Assembly (NCBI GenBank): GCA_022361535.1
Contig: JAKSAU010000242.1
Location: 1-20,759, forward strand
Length of the DNA stretch: 20,759 nucleotides
Source of the DNA: Desulfobacterales bacterium
GTDB taxonomy: Bacteria > Desulfobacterota > Desulfobacteria > Desulfobacterales > Desulfobacteraceae
Direction: 5' to 3'
This document shows positions 1-7,089 of the stretch, one piece after another. The notes beneath the pieces are model-generated. The model worked only from the letters and a program-made list of their open reading frames with translations, did no database searches and was not told where the DNA came from. The position numbers and the translations under genes are program-made. Each line of letters begins with the position of its first letter. The first letter of the stretch is position 1.

Positions 1-230
1 CCGAGAATATCACCGGGTAACAGGTCCGAGGTAAACTGCATACGCTGGAAATCCAGCCCCATGCATCTGGCAAGTGCCTTGGCAAGCGTTGTTTTTCCGA
101 TACCCGGAAAGTCTTCGATTAAAAGGTGGCCCCGGGCCAGAAAGCAGGCAAGTGCAAGCCGGATTTGCTGATTTTTCCCCAAAATGACCTGGGAGACCTG
201 CTCCACCATTTGCTCAACAGCTTGTGACAT
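1..230 (-). CDS. MoxR-family AAA+ ATPase, N-terminal part (cut by window edge)
   Basis: The first 76 codons of a MoxR-type AAA+ ATPase are present; the rest lies beyond position 1. MoxR ATPases are chaperone-like and often work with VWA-domain partners in activating enzyme complexes or in envelope stress; the specific client here cannot be told. Visible: the family's opening helix, then a Walker A region (IEDFPGIGKTTLAKALA, about residues 38-54) and the MoxR signature stretch FTSDLLPGDI (about 66-75), in which MoxR proteins usually have TPDLLPSDI. The ATG at 228-230 is preceded by an AGGGAG ribosome binding site. It lies 65 bases downstream of the pepA stop on the same strand, so co-transcription is possible. 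Family assignment is firm; function is open. Confidence 0.88.
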   Translation of the reverse strand, partial: MSQAVEQMVEQVSQVILGKNQQIRLALACFLARGHLLIEDFPGIGKTTLAKALARCMGLDFQRMQFTSDLLPGDIL

Positions 231-295
231 ATGACTCCCTTGTTTTGTTACTTCACTTGTTCAAATTGGGTTATGAACCCGGCACTCTTCTTTTG

Positions 296-1837
296 TTATT
301 TCATTTGGCCGGTTTTCCAGTTGCGAATCAAGTTGATAAATGTTCGCGTTGCAGTTCCGGACGGCCCTTTTGGGATATATGTCTTTTCAGTAAAATCCCA
401 TGCCGTACCGGCGATGTCCAAATGGGCCCAAGGTGTTTTATCCACAAAATTGGACAGGTATGCTGCTGCAGTAATGGTTCCTCCGGGCCGACCGCCGATG
501 TTTTTAATATCTGCGACTTTGGATTCGATCTGTTTTTTATAATTTTTATCCAATGGGAGCCGCCATACAGGTTCTCCCGAGCAGCTTCCGGCACTCTCAA
601 GTTGTTTAACCAATGCGTCATTGTTTGATACAAGGCCGGTATAGTGATGTCCAAGGCTGATGATTACCGCACCGGTCAGGGTGGCTACATCAATGACACA
701 ATTGGGTTTATATGTTTTTATGCCGTAGGAAATGGCATCTCCCAAAATCAAGCGGCCCTCTGCATCAGTATTTATAACCTCTGACGTAACCCCGTTGTAA
801 TGGCGTATGATATCACCGGGGTGCACGGCATTGGCCCCGGACATGTTATCTGTTGCAGGTACAATGGCTACAACACCCACATCCGGCTTTTCCTCGGCAA
901 CCGCCTCCATGGCGCAAAGAACTGCTGCACCACCGCACATATCGTATTTCATTTCTTCCATACCAGCGGCCGGTTTGATACTGATTCCTCCTGAATCAAA
1001 TGTCAGGCCTTTGCCGACAAGAAGTATGGTTTCGCTTTTCTTTTCAGGCTTATATTCAAGGATGACCATACGGGGTGGCACAGAAGACCCTTGATTGACT
1101 GCCAGAATACCGCCCATACCCATCTGTACCATCTCTTTTTTTTCAAGGCACCGGTATGTAAGCCCTGTTTTCTTGGCCAGACCTTTGGCGTAAGCAGCAA
1201 AGTCTGCAGATGTCCATCCGTTTCCGGGCTCATTTGCCATATCCCTTGCCGTACAAGCGGCAAAAGCTGCAGTCTTTCCTTTTTGTACCCCTGCCCGGAC
1301 GGCTGTCAGGTTTTCTGAGCAGACAAATCTCAGTGCAGTTAAACCCGGGTAATCGGTTTTCTTTTTAGTGATTTCTTTGTATTTTACAAACCTATAATCG
1401 CCAAGGATAACGCCTTCGGCAAGAGTTTCAGCTGCGGCTGCCGAATCCGGTATCGATGGTCCAAGATTTTTGCCTGCCGGAAGATCTATTATCACGTCCT
1501 TGGCTTTGGTTTTGGCACAGACCTTTGCAATATGCCCGCCTGCTTCTCTAAGCGTGTCAATTGCCAATCCGGCCTCCTTTTCCTTGTTAATTGTTCCAAG
1601 ACCCAATACCAATACCCGTTTAGCAGATATTTTAGCCCTGGCAGGCGGATAAAAAAGGAGTTGCTCTCCGGCTTTGCCTGAGAAGTCTTTTAGTTCAAAA
1701 GCGTTTTTTACCTGGTTGCGGATAATAGCTGGACAGCGGGGCAGTTTGTTTTTTACCTCAACAGCAGTGTAGACAAGCAGATCTGTTTTAAATGTATGTG
1801 CGGACTTGTTGGTGGTGGTAATACGGTTCTTTTTCAT
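296..1837 (-). CDS. pepA: Leucyl aminopeptidase (peptidase family M17)
   Basis: Cytosolic di-metal aminopeptidase that removes N-terminal residues from peptides, working as a hexamer in known family members. The C-terminal catalytic domain is complete. The metal and catalytic residues fall at K276, D281, K288, D299, D358, E360 and R362, within GKGLTFDSGG and the family signature NTDAEGRL. Their spacing is the same as in Escherichia coli PepA, offset by six. The N-terminal domain (about 1-170) is divergent, as usual. I choose the ATG at 1835-1837 (MKKNR), which has AAAGGTG about 5 bases upstream, giving 513 residues. The longer frame begins at a TTG (1868-1870) without a good ribosome site. 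The gene is followed by the MoxR gene. It is preceded by about 290 bases of non-coding DNA holding a dispersed repeat, so it probably has its own promoter. Confidence 0.95.
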   Translation of the reverse strand: MKKNRITTTNKSAHTFKTDLLVYTAVEVKNKLPRCPAIIRNQVKNAFELKDFSGKAGEQLLFYPPARAKISAKRVLVLGLGTINKEKEAGLAIDTLREAGGHIAKVCAKTKAKDVIIDLPAGKNLGPSIPDSAAAAETLAEGVILGDYRFVKYKEITKKKTDYPGLTALRFVCSENLTAVRAGVQKGKTAAFAACTARDMANEPGNGWTSADFAAYAKGLAKKTGLTYRCLEKKEMVQMGMGGILAVNQGSSVPPRMVILEYKPEKKSETILLVGKGLTFDSGGISIKPAAGMEEMKYDMCGGAAVLCAMEAVAEEKPDVGVVAIVPATDNMSGANAVHPGDIIRHYNGVTSEVINTDAEGRLILGDAISYGIKTYKPNCVIDVATLTGAVIISLGHHYTGLVSNNDALVKQLESAGSCSGEPVWRLPLDKNYKKQIESKVADIKNIGGRPGGTITAAAYLSNFVDKTPWAHLDIAGTAWDFTEKTYIPKGPSGTATRTFINLIRNWKTGQMK

Positions 1838-2003
1838 GTGAGCACCTTTTGTTTCTGGGTAGAACAACAAATGACAACAATTGAAGTTATCATAAAAATA
1901 GTATCAGGTAAAAGAAAAGCAAGTAGAGATCTTACATCAAAGCACTCCTTTCGACATTACCTTTGATTGATTTTTAAGGCGTGATTTGATTTGTGTGCTT
2001 TAT

Positions 2004-2103
2004 GATGTCGTTTTTTAGAACAAACGAGCCTAAGAATTCAAACTGAATGCCTTCATTTCATGACGCTACCGGCAATCATTCCACCCGCATAATAAAGGAA
2101 CAT
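2004..2103 (-). repeat. Dispersed intergenic repeat, copy A
   Basis: Read on the minus strand, 2083-2103 (ATGTTCCTTTATTATGCGGGT) and 2004-2034 (starting CTTAGGCTCGTTTGTTCTAA) match two blocks of the gap after the ABC operon (copy B, 9934-10003). The first block differs at 1 of 21 bases; the second differs at a few positions over about 31. The spacing between blocks differs (about 48 versus 17 bases). Copy A lacks the second arm of the hairpin found in copy B. It lies between the YjbQ-family gene and pepA. Confidence 0.55.
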
Positions 2104-2124
2104 ATTTTTGAGAACCGCTAAAGT

Positions 2125-2553
2125 TTAATTGCCAATAATGGTGATTTCTATTTTTCGCGATCTTGGCCCGTTATCATGATTGATGACGACTATTTGCTGC
2201 CAGGTACCCAAAGCCAGTTCGGACTTTCGTACGGGCACCGAAATAGAAGGGCCTAAAAGGGCTGCCTGTACATGGCTGTGTCCGTTACCGTCGTGCCAGG
2301 CAAGTTCATGATCATAAAGCCTGTCAGGTGGTGCCAGTTCATTGATTGCCCGTTTCAGGTCTTCTACGACACCAGGCTCATACTCCAGTGCCGTAACAGA
2401 ACCTGTCGCACCCGGAATAAAAATTTGAACAATTCCGGTAATGATACCGGATTTATCAACTAAAACCTGTAAGTCTCCGGTTATGTCGCAGATATCCGGT
2501 CCGGTTTCCATTTCCCGGGTCAGGGTGTGAGTTAACATTTCTAGAGAGACCAT
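2125..2553 (-). CDS. YjbQ/UPF0047 family protein (secondary thiamine-phosphate synthase-like)
   Basis: A small single-domain protein of the UPF0047/YjbQ family. The conserved block WHDGNGHSHVQAALLGPS and the LGTWQQIVVINHDNGPRSR stretch near the C terminus are diagnostic. Family members have been reported to show weak thiamine-phosphate synthase activity, but the physiological role is not settled, so no gene symbol is assigned. The histidine and acidic residues of the WHDGNGHSH block are the likely active-site or metal ligands (inference). The start is uncertain. The ATG at 2551-2553 gives 142 residues but lacks a clear ribosome site. An ATG five codons downstream, or TTG codons upstream (2568-2570, 2578-2580, near AGGA), are alternatives. 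It lies 74-100 bases downstream of the methyltransferase gene on the same strand. Confidence 0.85.
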   Translation of the reverse strand: MVSLEMLTHTLTREMETGPDICDITGDLQVLVDKSGIITGIVQIFIPGATGSVTALEYEPGVVEDLKRAINELAPPDRLYDHELAWHDGNGHSHVQAALLGPSISVPVRKSELALGTWQQIVVINHDNGPRSRKIEITIIGN

Positions 2554-2654
2554 GTTTAATTGAATAGCAAGAAACAGCAATCCTGTAAAGAGTAGTAAGT
2601 ACCCGGATGTTAAGATTTTTCTTTCATTTTAAATTGTATTGGTTTGTAGGCGAA

Positions 2655-3332
2655 TCAGTCAAAAGGCTTTTCAATTAAAAAAAGATTGAGCTTGTCTTTG
2701 ATCTGGAAGGGCTTTTCTCCAGTTTCACCATAAAGTGCTGTCAAAAGTGAAAGAATACGCTCTTCATCATCATTCGCCTTATGAGTCCGATTAAAATGAT
2801 ATTGGCACAGTTCTGTTTTGTTTTCAAATTCTGCAGTCACTTCAAAATGGCTCTGGGTGAGTTTGTTAAACTTACTATTTGCTACAGCATCACAGGCAAC
2901 TTTCAGGGCAAGGGTTTCATCATCAAACAAGTGAAAAAACTGCTGAAAATGACTGTCGACACAGGGCTCAACAACAAGTACGTGTCCGCCTGGTTTCAGC
3001 ACCCGATATGCTTCATCCAGAGCCCTGACGCTATTCTGGTGATGTAAAGAGAGTGTAAAAAGAATAAGATCAAAGGTCAAATCCTCAAATTTTAAGTTCT
3101 GACCGGAGCCTGGTTTAAAGCCGATGTGATTATGTTTGAGCGGATTAATCCTGGATAATGCCTCTGCAATTCGTTCCCTGTCCGGATCTATACCTGTATA
3201 AGAGCGTGCATTTTGAGCCAAGTCCATGGATATTTCTCCATCCCCACATCCGATTTCAAGAATATCTCTTTTTTCAAATCTGGTAGCCTGGCGCATGATT
3301 CTAACTTGAAGGCCTTTTGCATCGTACTTCAT
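2655..3332 (-). CDS. Class I SAM-dependent methyltransferase
   Basis: A 225-residue Rossmann-fold methyltransferase of the Methyltransf_11/25 type. SAM-binding motif I is DILEIGCGDGE (about residues 23-33). The acidic residue that binds the ribose follows in YTGIDPD (D49). Post-motif segments FDLILFTLSLHH and RVLKPGGHVLVVEPC are typical of small-molecule methyltransferases. The substrate cannot be inferred. The ATG at 3330-3332 overlaps the stop codon of the upstream thioesterase in an ATGA arrangement, which implies translational coupling and a shared transcript. The nearby YjbQ-family gene may be the third member. Family is firm; the reaction is unknown. Confidence 0.9.
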   Translation of the reverse strand: MKYDAKGLQVRIMRQATRFEKRDILEIGCGDGEISMDLAQNARSYTGIDPDRERIAEALSRINPLKHNHIGFKPGSGQNLKFEDLTFDLILFTLSLHHQNSVRALDEAYRVLKPGGHVLVVEPCVDSHFQQFFHLFDDETLALKVACDAVANSKFNKLTQSHFEVTAEFENKTELCQYHFNRTHKANDDEERILSLLTALYGETGEKPFQIKDKLNLFLIEKPFD

Positions 3333-3769
3333 TTATACCCCTTTGCTTGATTTAAAGGCATTTTACTGCGGACAAAGACACCGTTTCCTCGCCCGATTTC
3401 ATTGTCTGCTGAATCATAGACGACAGACTCGGCAATAAACTGGGAGTTGTTTTGGTTAACTACTTTGCCAATAGCCTTTAGGCATCCTTTAGTAACAGGA
3501 CGGGTCAAATATGTCGTAAAGGAGGTGGTCAGAACAAACACTTCTTTTTCATAAGAGTTGGCGGCAAAAAAGGCAGCATCATCCAGCATCTTAAAATAGA
3601 CTGAGCCATGTACGGCCCCGGCAGAATGGTGAAACTGATCTGACAGTTCTATTTCAATCTCGGCCTTTCCTTTAGATACAGCCATCACTGGTTTGTAGAT
3701 TTCGTTAATAGGTGCTGAGGCATACATGTTTTCAAGAGCTTGAAAGTGAGGGTCTTTGGGTTTGGACAT
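3329..3769 (-). CDS. PaaI-family hotdog-fold acyl-CoA thioesterase
   Basis: A 146-residue hotdog-fold protein of the PaaI/4HBT thioesterase group, expected to hydrolyse an acyl-CoA in the cytoplasm. The catalytic-loop and long-helix region reads HHSAGAVHGSVYFKMLDDAA (about residues 47-66), matching the family pattern in which a Gly-X-X-His-Gly loop leads into the central helix with its acidic residue (D63/D64). The strand TTSFTTYLTRPVTKG follows, as in related proteins. Its length is normal for the family. The ATG at 3767-3769 has GGAG about 8 bases upstream. It heads the leftward gene pair with the methyltransferase (4-base overlap) and is divergent from the histidine kinase gene. The substrate is not predictable. 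Confidence 0.88.
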   Translation of the reverse strand: MSKPKDPHFQALENMYASAPINEIYKPVMAVSKGKAEIEIELSDQFHHSAGAVHGSVYFKMLDDAAFFAANSYEKEVFVLTTSFTTYLTRPVTKGCLKAIGKVVNQNNSQFIAESVVYDSADNEIGRGNGVFVRSKMPLNQAKGYK

Positions 3770-3844
3770 GCGATATCTCCAATGAGCATCTGGTTCTGGT
3801 ATTAGGGATCTATATTGCCTGAATCATATTGGAAATTTTAAAAC

Positions 3845-3872
3845 ATGACAATCGGGATTTAATCTTTATAAT
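3845..3872 (+). promoter_or_regulatory. Putative sigma70-type promoter for the kinase-regulator operon
   Basis: ATGACA at 3845-3850 (one mismatch to TTGACA) is followed by 16 bases and a perfect TATAAT at 3867-3872. This would start transcription near 3879, about 60 bases before the kinase ATG at 3942. It is a sequence match only; no other element in the divergent gap scores as well. Confidence 0.5.
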
Positions 3873-3941
3873 TTAGTGTTAAGCATAATTGATTACAGGT
3901 GTGTAAATTATCTATGATAATAGTGGCGGGACACTATCCTG

Positions 3942-5084
3942 ATGCCTGATAAAGTTAAAAGAATATTATTTGTCTCTATGTTTTTTATGGTTGTAGGTAT
4001 TGGTATGGCACATTACCTGACTCCGGGCCACCTGATTTTGTATCATGATACTTTCCGAAGACTTTCCTATTTTCCTATTGCCATCGGTGCAATGATTTAC
4101 GGGGTAACCGGCGGACTTATTATGGCTGTGCTTTCCTGCATTTCATTTGTGCCTCATTTGTATATGTTCTGGTATCAGGGACCGGAAGCTTATTATTCGG
4201 AATTGTCCGAGATTCTATTCTACCTGGCTGCCGGATTGGTCATCGGCATGATTTCAGGTCGGGAGAACAGGATAAGGAAAAAATACCAGGTTCTTTCAGA
4301 GCAGCTGGCGTCCTCCTATAAACGTCTGCATGATCAGGCAGAAAAGCTGGTAGCAGCAGAAAAAGAGTTGGGCCGGGCTCAAAAGCTATCTTTGTTGGGT
4401 CACGTATCTGCATCCCTGGCCCATGAGATTAAAAATCCCTTGGCTTCTATTAAAGGGGCGGCAGAAATTCTGGCTGATGAGGTGGGCAAAGATCACCCAA
4501 AGCATGAATTCATAGATATTATGCGCTCGGAAATATCAAGGCTGAATAATTCAGTAGAAGATGTCCTGGCCTATTGCCGGGGACAACAGGTAAAGCAACA
4601 GGATCAAACAGCGCCGCTGGACAAGGTCATAGAACAGGTGGTCCAGGTCATGGATGCCCAGGCAGATAAAAAATCCGTTGATATTTCGTGTGCTTACAAA
4701 AATGAGAGTTCCGGTTTAGAACCGGTTCCTGCCGCTGCCATGACCCAGGTGTTGATGAACCTGGTACTGAATGCGTTAGAAGAGGTGCCGGCAAGCGGTA
4801 AAATAAAGATTTCCCATGAGATCAAAAATGATCGCCTTGTTATCTGCGTAGATGACAATGGCCCGGGACTTACCCCTGAACACATTGAAACCGTGTTCCA
4901 ATCTTTTGTCTCTTACAAGAAAGGGGGAACAGGTTTGGGCCTGCCCATTACCAAGAAAATTCTAGAACGGCTGGGGGGAACCATCGGTGCTGATGAATCA
5001 GAACTTGGCGGGGCAAAATTTTCAATCTCACTTCCCTGTAAAAGAGGAGAAATATTAAATGAAGCGGACAATCCTGCTTATTGA
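3942..5084 (+). CDS. Membrane sensor histidine kinase (NtrB-like catalytic region)
   Basis: A 380-residue kinase, probably autophosphorylating in response to a signal at or in the membrane and passing phosphate to the regulator encoded next door. The N-terminal ~105 residues contain about four hydrophobic segments (roughly 7-27, 42-58, 57-78, 90-106) with only short loops and no recognisable PAS, HAMP or periplasmic domain. A coiled linker follows (about 108-150). The HisKA box SLAHEIKNPLASIKG holds the phospho-acceptor H161. The ATPase has an N box (NLVLNALEE, N273/N277), a G1 box DDNGPGL (305-310) and a G2 box GGTGLGL (328-334). The last 26 bases overlap the regulator gene, so the two are translationally coupled. 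The start at 3942 has only a weak upstream purine stretch. The stimulus is unknown; a metal or envelope-redox signal is suggested by the downstream operon (inference). Confidence 0.92.
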   Translation: MPDKVKRILFVSMFFMVVGIGMAHYLTPGHLILYHDTFRRLSYFPIAIGAMIYGVTGGLIMAVLSCISFVPHLYMFWYQGPEAYYSELSEILFYLAAGLVIGMISGRENRIRKKYQVLSEQLASSYKRLHDQAEKLVAAEKELGRAQKLSLLGHVSASLAHEIKNPLASIKGAAEILADEVGKDHPKHEFIDIMRSEISRLNNSVEDVLAYCRGQQVKQQDQTAPLDKVIEQVVQVMDAQADKKSVDISCAYKNESSGLEPVPAAAMTQVLMNLVLNALEEVPASGKIKISHEIKNDRLVICVDDNGPGLTPEHIETVFQSFVSYKKGGTGLGLPITKKILERLGGTIGADESELGGAKFSISLPCKRGEILNEADNPAY

Positions 5085-6399
5085 TGATGATGACAGTCTT
5101 CGCCGAGTGACTGAGTACAACCTGGAGTCAAAGGGCTTTACCGTACTTTCTGCTGAGTCCGGCACCAGAGGACTTGACCTGTTTCATGCCCATGATCCGG
5201 ATCTTGTGGTGTCCGACGTCAAACTAGGAGACATCAATGGCCTGGATCTCATGGAAAAAATTAAAGCGTTTTCATCTGAAACACCAGTTATCATCATGAC
5301 AGCGTTCGGTTCCATAGAAATGGCCGTAAAGGCCATGAACAAAGGGGCGTTTAATTTTATTACCAAACCTTTTGATCGGGATACTCTGATTATTTCCTGC
5401 GAAAAGGCATTGGAACTCAAAGGGCTGCGTTCAAAAACCCGCATGCTTGCCCATGAGGTGGACCGGCTCACAGGAACCCAGGGGATTGTATCTGCCAGCT
5501 CCGCCATGAAAGAATTGCTGGAAATCGCCTCCAAGGCCGCCAACTCAGATGCAACCGTCTTAATTTCAGGAGAATCAGGTACAGGAAAAGAATTGCTGGC
5601 CCGGTTGATCCATAAAAATTCTCCACGCAACCAGGGTCCCATGGTTGCCGTAAACTGTGCGGCCATTCCGGCCACGCTGATTGAATCCGAGCTTTTTGGA
5701 CATGTAAAAGGCGGGTTTACAGGCGCGGTCAAGGACAGGAAAGGTCATTTCATGACTGCCCACGGGGGCAGTCTCTTTCTTGACGAAATTGGAGAACTGG
5801 CAACCGATGTTCAGGTGAAACTGCTTCGGGCTGTCCAAGAGCGACAGATCCAGCCTGTGGGATCGGAACAGTCAAAATCCGTGGATATCAGGATAATTGC
5901 AGCAACGAACCTGGATCTCCAGGAAAGAGTATCAAAAGGAGAGTTCAGGGAAGATTTGTTTTACAGGCTTTCTGTAATACCTTTGTCCATACCCCCTTTA
6001 AGGGATCGCAAAGCAGACATCCCGGCCCTTTTGGAGCATTTCATAAGAAAATTTGACGCACCTGCCGAGGTCGGGTTTTCTGATAATGCCGTAAAAGAAC
6101 TGATGAGCTATCCATGGCCGGGTAATATCAGGGAAATGCAGAATGTTGTGGAACGCTGTATCATACTAAGATCAGGTTCCCTGATCCGCTCAAATGACCT
6201 TAACCTGCCGGGGGGGGATATTTCCGGTTCCGGATTTAACCCGGTCATCCCGGATCAAGGGATTTCACTTGAACAGGTGGAAAAAGCTTATGTGGAAAAG
6301 GCCCTTGAAAAAGCCAACCAGAATCGTTCAGAGGCTGCCCGTCTTTTAAAGATTCCCAGGCATGTTCTTCTTTACCGGCTTGAAAAATACGGTCTGTGA
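5059..6399 (+). CDS. Sigma54-dependent response regulator (NtrC/AtoC family)
   Basis: A 446-residue three-domain activator. The receiver domain has acidic pocket D10/D11, phospho-acceptor D53, T81 and K103. The AAA+ domain has Walker A GESGTGKE (171-178), Walker B GGSLFLDEIGEL (236-247) and the R-finger region REDLFYRL. The C-terminal Fis-type helix-turn-helix is at about 421-446 (RSEAARLLKIPRHVLLYRL). It would bind enhancer sites and remodel sigma54 RNA polymerase. The sigma54-contact loop, usually GAFTGA, reads GGFTGA (218-223), a noteworthy variant. The ATG has GAGGAG (5044-5049) nine bases upstream and overlaps the kinase gene. Tandem palindromes begin 12 bases after its stop, with a -24/-12 promoter beyond them, so the downstream metal-type operon is the obvious target. 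Confidence 0.95.
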   Translation: MKRTILLIDDDDSLRRVTEYNLESKGFTVLSAESGTRGLDLFHAHDPDLVVSDVKLGDINGLDLMEKIKAFSSETPVIIMTAFGSIEMAVKAMNKGAFNFITKPFDRDTLIISCEKALELKGLRSKTRMLAHEVDRLTGTQGIVSASSAMKELLEIASKAANSDATVLISGESGTGKELLARLIHKNSPRNQGPMVAVNCAAIPATLIESELFGHVKGGFTGAVKDRKGHFMTAHGGSLFLDEIGELATDVQVKLLRAVQERQIQPVGSEQSKSVDIRIIAATNLDLQERVSKGEFREDLFYRLSVIPLSIPPLRDRKADIPALLEHFIRKFDAPAEVGFSDNAVKELMSYPWPGNIREMQNVVERCIILRSGSLIRSNDLNLPGGDISGSGFNPVIPDQGISLEQVEKAYVEKALEKANQNRSEAARLLKIPRHVLLYRLEKYGL

Positions 6400-6411
6400 T
6401 CGAGATAGAAT

Positions 6412-6447
6412 TGTAGATTATTCTACACCCTTGTGGAATAGTCTATA
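6412..6447 (+). promoter_or_regulatory. Tandem palindromic enhancer-like element (putative response-regulator sites)
   Basis: Two related 16-base near-palindromes sit side by side. TGTAGATTATTCTACA (6412-6427) has perfect 6-base arms, and TGTGGAATAGTCTATA (6432-6447) matches it at 11 of 16 positions. The centres are 20 bases apart, close to two helical turns. They lie 88-124 bases upstream of the -24/-12 promoter, where dimers of an NtrC-type activator would bind. The two halves also form one long stem: 6412-6427 pairs with 6432-6447 over 16 positions if G-U pairs are allowed, with loop CCCT. A terminator for the regulator gene is therefore an alternative or additional role, though no T-run follows. 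Confidence 0.6.
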
Positions 6448-6534
6448 CTGTTCAAAATTCGAAATATCCACTTGTAAAACCAAATCTATATTTATTTCAA
6501 GTCATTAGGTGTTTTTAAAGTCTGCACGTCCTAT

Positions 6535-6550
6535 TGGCACAAGAATTGAT
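6535..6550 (+). promoter_or_regulatory. Sigma54 (-24/-12) promoter of the HMA/DUF2318/ABC operon
   Basis: TGGCAC (6535-6540), five bases, then TTGAT (6546-6550). The -24 element is a perfect match to TGGCAC-N5-TTGCW and the spacing is exact; the -12 element has A instead of C. Transcription would start near 6560, leaving about 45 bases of leader before the HMA gene ATG at 6607. The encoded sigma54 activator lies immediately upstream. Confidence 0.7.
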
Positions 6551-6606
6551 ATTTAAATTCCAGATTATAAAAAGAATATCTATGAATGTGTTCAAAGGAG
6601 AGTGTT

Positions 6607-7074
6607 ATGAAAAAGATATCTGTATTGATACTTACAGGTCTGTTTTTTTTACTGGGCGTCGGAGGCAGTGTTGCCCAAGATCAGGATAAGGAGTCTGGCG
6701 AAGTTCAGCGGGCCATTTTCCAGGTGGAGAACTTAACCTGCAGTGCCTGTTTTTCAAAGATTAATGCAGGATTAAGCCCCATGGAGGGATTTGACGGCAT
6801 GGGAGCCAATATGTTCAGAAAGATGGTGGCGGTTGATTTTAAATCCCCTTTAACGCCTGAAAAGATAAAGCAGGCCATATCCGGTTTGGGATATCCGGCG
6901 ACTCTGGACTCTGTTGAAAGCCTTAAGAAAGAAGAGACGTTTGCCTATATGCAGGATCGAAGAAATCCATTCAAGGGCCGCGGATGCTGCGCCGGACAGG
7001 TTTCGGTTTCAAAGGGCTGCCCCGGACAGGGTAGCTGTTCTACAACTCCTTCCAAAACTTCAAAGGACATATAA
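6607..7074 (+). CDS. Secreted heavy-metal-associated (HMA) domain protein with C-terminal Cys cluster
   Basis: A 155-residue exported protein. The N-terminal signal peptide MKKISVLILTGLFFLLGVGG (1-20) continues to a likely cleavage site near SVAQ. An HMA-like ferredoxin-fold domain follows (about 34-105), with LTCSAC (C45, C48) in the position of the metal-binding GMTCxxC loop, the strand MVAVDF, and a LTPEKIKQAISGLGYPA helix typical of the fold's second half. The C-terminal tail adds C127, C128, C138 and C144. The protein probably binds or hands over a thiophilic metal in the periplasm; which metal is unknown. I choose the ATG at 6607 (AAAGGAGAG just upstream) over the in-frame ATG at 6586, which would bury that ribosome site. 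It is the first gene after the sigma54 promoter. Confidence 0.8.
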   Translation: MKKISVLILTGLFFLLGVGGSVAQDQDKESGEVQRAIFQVENLTCSACFSKINAGLSPMEGFDGMGANMFRKMVAVDFKSPLTPEKIKQAISGLGYPATLDSVESLKKEETFAYMQDRRNPFKGRGCCAGQVSVSKGCPGQGSCSTTPSKTSKDI

Positions 7075-7089
7075 GACAAGGATGAAATA

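Noticed and set aside
5184..5838. 182-codon minus-strand frame within the response regulator gene
   Set aside because: Antisense to well-defined receiver and AAA+ domains; no ribosome site or recognisable product.
6412..6447. Simple intrinsic terminator for the response regulator gene
   Set aside because: No T-run follows, and the two-fold repeat of a palindromic unit at 20-base spacing fits enhancer sites better; termination is kept only as a secondary possibility.
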